Assembly: GCA_965222015.1 (NCBI GenBank)
Contig: CBDCTL010000004.1
Span: 1 to 64,000 of the forward strand
DNA length: 64,000 nt
Direction of reading: 5' to 3'
From: JANQPX01 sp965222015
GTDB taxonomy: Bacteria > Pseudomonadota > Alphaproteobacteria > Geminicoccales > Geminicoccaceae
The position numbers were made by a program, and so were the translations under genes. The notes under the pieces were generated by a model that saw only the letters and a list, made by a program, of their open reading frames with translations, ran no database searches and was not told where the DNA came from. Below, one piece after another: positions 62,934 to 64,000 of this stretch. How positions within the stretch are numbered: position 1 is the stretch's first letter; each line of letters starts with the position of its first letter.

Positions 62934-63898
62934 TCGAGCTGATCCGGCCCTGGGCGCTGCTGCTCCTGCCTTTGCCGCTGCTCGCCTGGTACGCGCTCCC
63001 CGCCGCCCCGGCGCTTTCGGGCCTCCGCCTTCCGGAACGGCTTGCCGACGTCCTGAAGAGCCGGCAGGGAAAGGCGGCAAGCGACGGCAGCGCCAAGCGT
63101 CTCCCGCTCTGGCTCGCAGGGCTCGGCTGGCTGGCGCTGGTTCTGGCGCTCGCGGCGCCGGTGACCCGGGGCGATCCGCTTCAGGAGGCGAGCGGCCGGG
63201 ACCTGCTTCTGGCCCTCGACCTTTCCGCCAGCATGGAGGCGCGCGACGTCGAGCTGGACGGACGCCGGGTCGATCGCTTCACCGCGATCAAGGCGCTCGC
63301 CGGAGCGTTCATCCGCGGCCGCGAGGGCGACCGGGTCGGCCTGATCGTGTTCGGCGAGGAAACCTATCTGGTCGCGCCGCTCACCTACGACGTCCAGGCG
63401 GTCGAAGGCTTCCTCGACGAGGTCACGATCGGCATGCCCGGCCGCAAGACGGCGATCGGCAACGCCATCGGGCTCGCGATCCGGACGCTCGAGGACCAGC
63501 CAGCCTCGACCCGCGTGCTGATCCTGCTCAGCGACGGCGACAGCAATGCCGGCGATCTCGGCCCGAAGTCAGCCGCCGAATTCGCGCGCGACCATCGCGT
63601 GACCATCCACACCATCGGCTTTGGCCGGGTCGCCATGCAGGGCTACGCCTCCGAGACCGCGGGCGACGAGTATGCGGGACTGAAGGAGGTCGCGGAGATC
63701 ACCGGCGGACGCCATTTTCTTGCGAGAACCACCGACGCCCTTCGCGACGTCTACGCCGAGCTCGATCTGCTGGAGCCGACCGAGGCGGCGGCGGGCGGGC
63801 GTCACGCCGAGCGCGACTGGGTGCGCGAACTCCTGATCATCGCCCTCATCATCCTGCTGGCGCTCACTTGGCTCGACCGCCGCCGCGGGCTGATCTGA
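62930..63898 (+). CDS. batA: BatA-like VWA domain membrane protein
   Basis: 322 aa. Membrane segments near residues 6-26 and 58-78 and at the C-terminus (~300-317). The VWA domain has a full MIDAS DLSAS (LLLALDLSASMEARDV), with T and D further on (PGRKTAIGNAIG, ILLSDGDSNAG). Binds metal and partner proteins in the periplasm for the MoxR system. ATGA overlap with DUF4381. Confidence 0.9.
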   Translation: MIELIRPWALLLLPLPLLAWYALPAAPALSGLRLPERLADVLKSRQGKAASDGSAKRLPLWLAGLGWLALVLALAAPVTRGDPLQEASGRDLLLALDLSASMEARDVELDGRRVDRFTAIKALAGAFIRGREGDRVGLIVFGEETYLVAPLTYDVQAVEGFLDEVTIGMPGRKTAIGNAIGLAIRTLEDQPASTRVLILLSDGDSNAGDLGPKSAAEFARDHRVTIHTIGFGRVAMQGYASETAGDEYAGLKEVAEITGGRHFLARTTDALRDVYAELDLLEPTEAAAGGRHAERDWVRELLIIALIILLALTWLDRRRGLI

Positions 63899-63899
63899 G

Positions 63900-64000
63900 A
63901 TGCCGAGCGTCGCCCACCCGCTTTGGCTCCTCCTTCCGCCGCTCGCCTTCGTCCTGCTGATGGCGATCGGCCGTGGCGACCTGCTGCTGCCGGGCGCCTG
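63900..64000 (+). CDS. BatB-like VWA domain protein (partial, cut by window edge)
   Basis: Only 33 codons are in view. ATG 63900 begins two bases after the batA stop; PSVAHPLWLLLPPLAFVLLMAIGRGDLLLPGA is the hydrophobic start typical of BatB/BatA partners. Position after batA makes it the second VWA protein of the operon. The rest lies outside the window. Confidence 0.7.
   Translation, partial: MPSVAHPLWLLLPPLAFVLLMAIGRGDLLLPGA

Overview
The window is a GC-rich (roughly two-thirds G+C by eye) and densely coded piece of an alphaproteobacterial chromosome, most likely Rhizobiales or a near relative. The best evidence is the block 27513-40602: tatC-tatB-tatA, scpB, scpA, a site-2 protease, nagZ, a SPOR protein, argS, dgt, erpA and xthA. 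That order is the one I know from Rhizobiales genomes. I found no rRNA, tRNA, CRISPR array, transposase or phage gene.

Layout. 1-5116: a GTP-derived pterin/flavin-like locus with a glycosyltransferase (cut by the window edge), a 6-pyruvoyl-tetrahydropterin-synthase homologue that has lost its catalytic residues, a medium-chain dehydrogenase, a RibD-type reductase without deaminase, a CDP-alcohol phosphotransferase and a GTP cyclohydrolase II with a decayed RibB-like front half. 5144-8130: AlaX, a cytochrome b561-YceI fusion and an esterase. 8193-11479: UgpE/UgpA/UgpB import genes without UgpC. 11783-14260: a small membrane protein, apt and a lone TadG-like protein. 14320-18872: a complete BMP-type nucleoside or simple-sugar importer. 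18945-20542: an ABC-2 exporter pair. 20712-27478: assorted enzymes, a rhomboid, a lipoprotein and parE.

27513-40602 is the conserved housekeeping block. It carries a one-base frameshift in tatC, a 66-bp tandem repeat between tatB and tatC, and an AT-rich island (38206-39828) between erpA and xthA. The island holds one unknown membrane-anchored protein flanked by repeated TCAAAAAC/GTTTTTGA octamers. 40840-44389 is a sulfotransferase-type operon: arylsulfotransferase-like protein, tiny membrane protein, Oxa1/EMC3-like membrane protein and a PAPS-type sulfotransferase. 44480-46970: a HAD hydrolase, a class III adenylate cyclase and a small protein with a palindromic upstream site. 47136-56888: a flavin reductase, D-carbamoylase, M20 hydrolase and a full oligopeptide-type ABC importer with a cupin. 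57043-60337: a SprA-like protein, DsbA, RidA-like protein and amidase. 60501-64000: a MoxR/DUF58/DUF4381/BatA/BatB operon, cut at the right edge.

The strongest leads for something undescribed are the GTP-derived locus, the sulfotransferase operon with its Oxa1-like partner, the AT-rich island with its octamer array, and a ~110-bp hairpin repeat present at 39619-39728 and, in opposite orientation, at 53998-54085. Start codons were chosen by reading Shine-Dalgarno sequences and family N-termini. No database search was possible.
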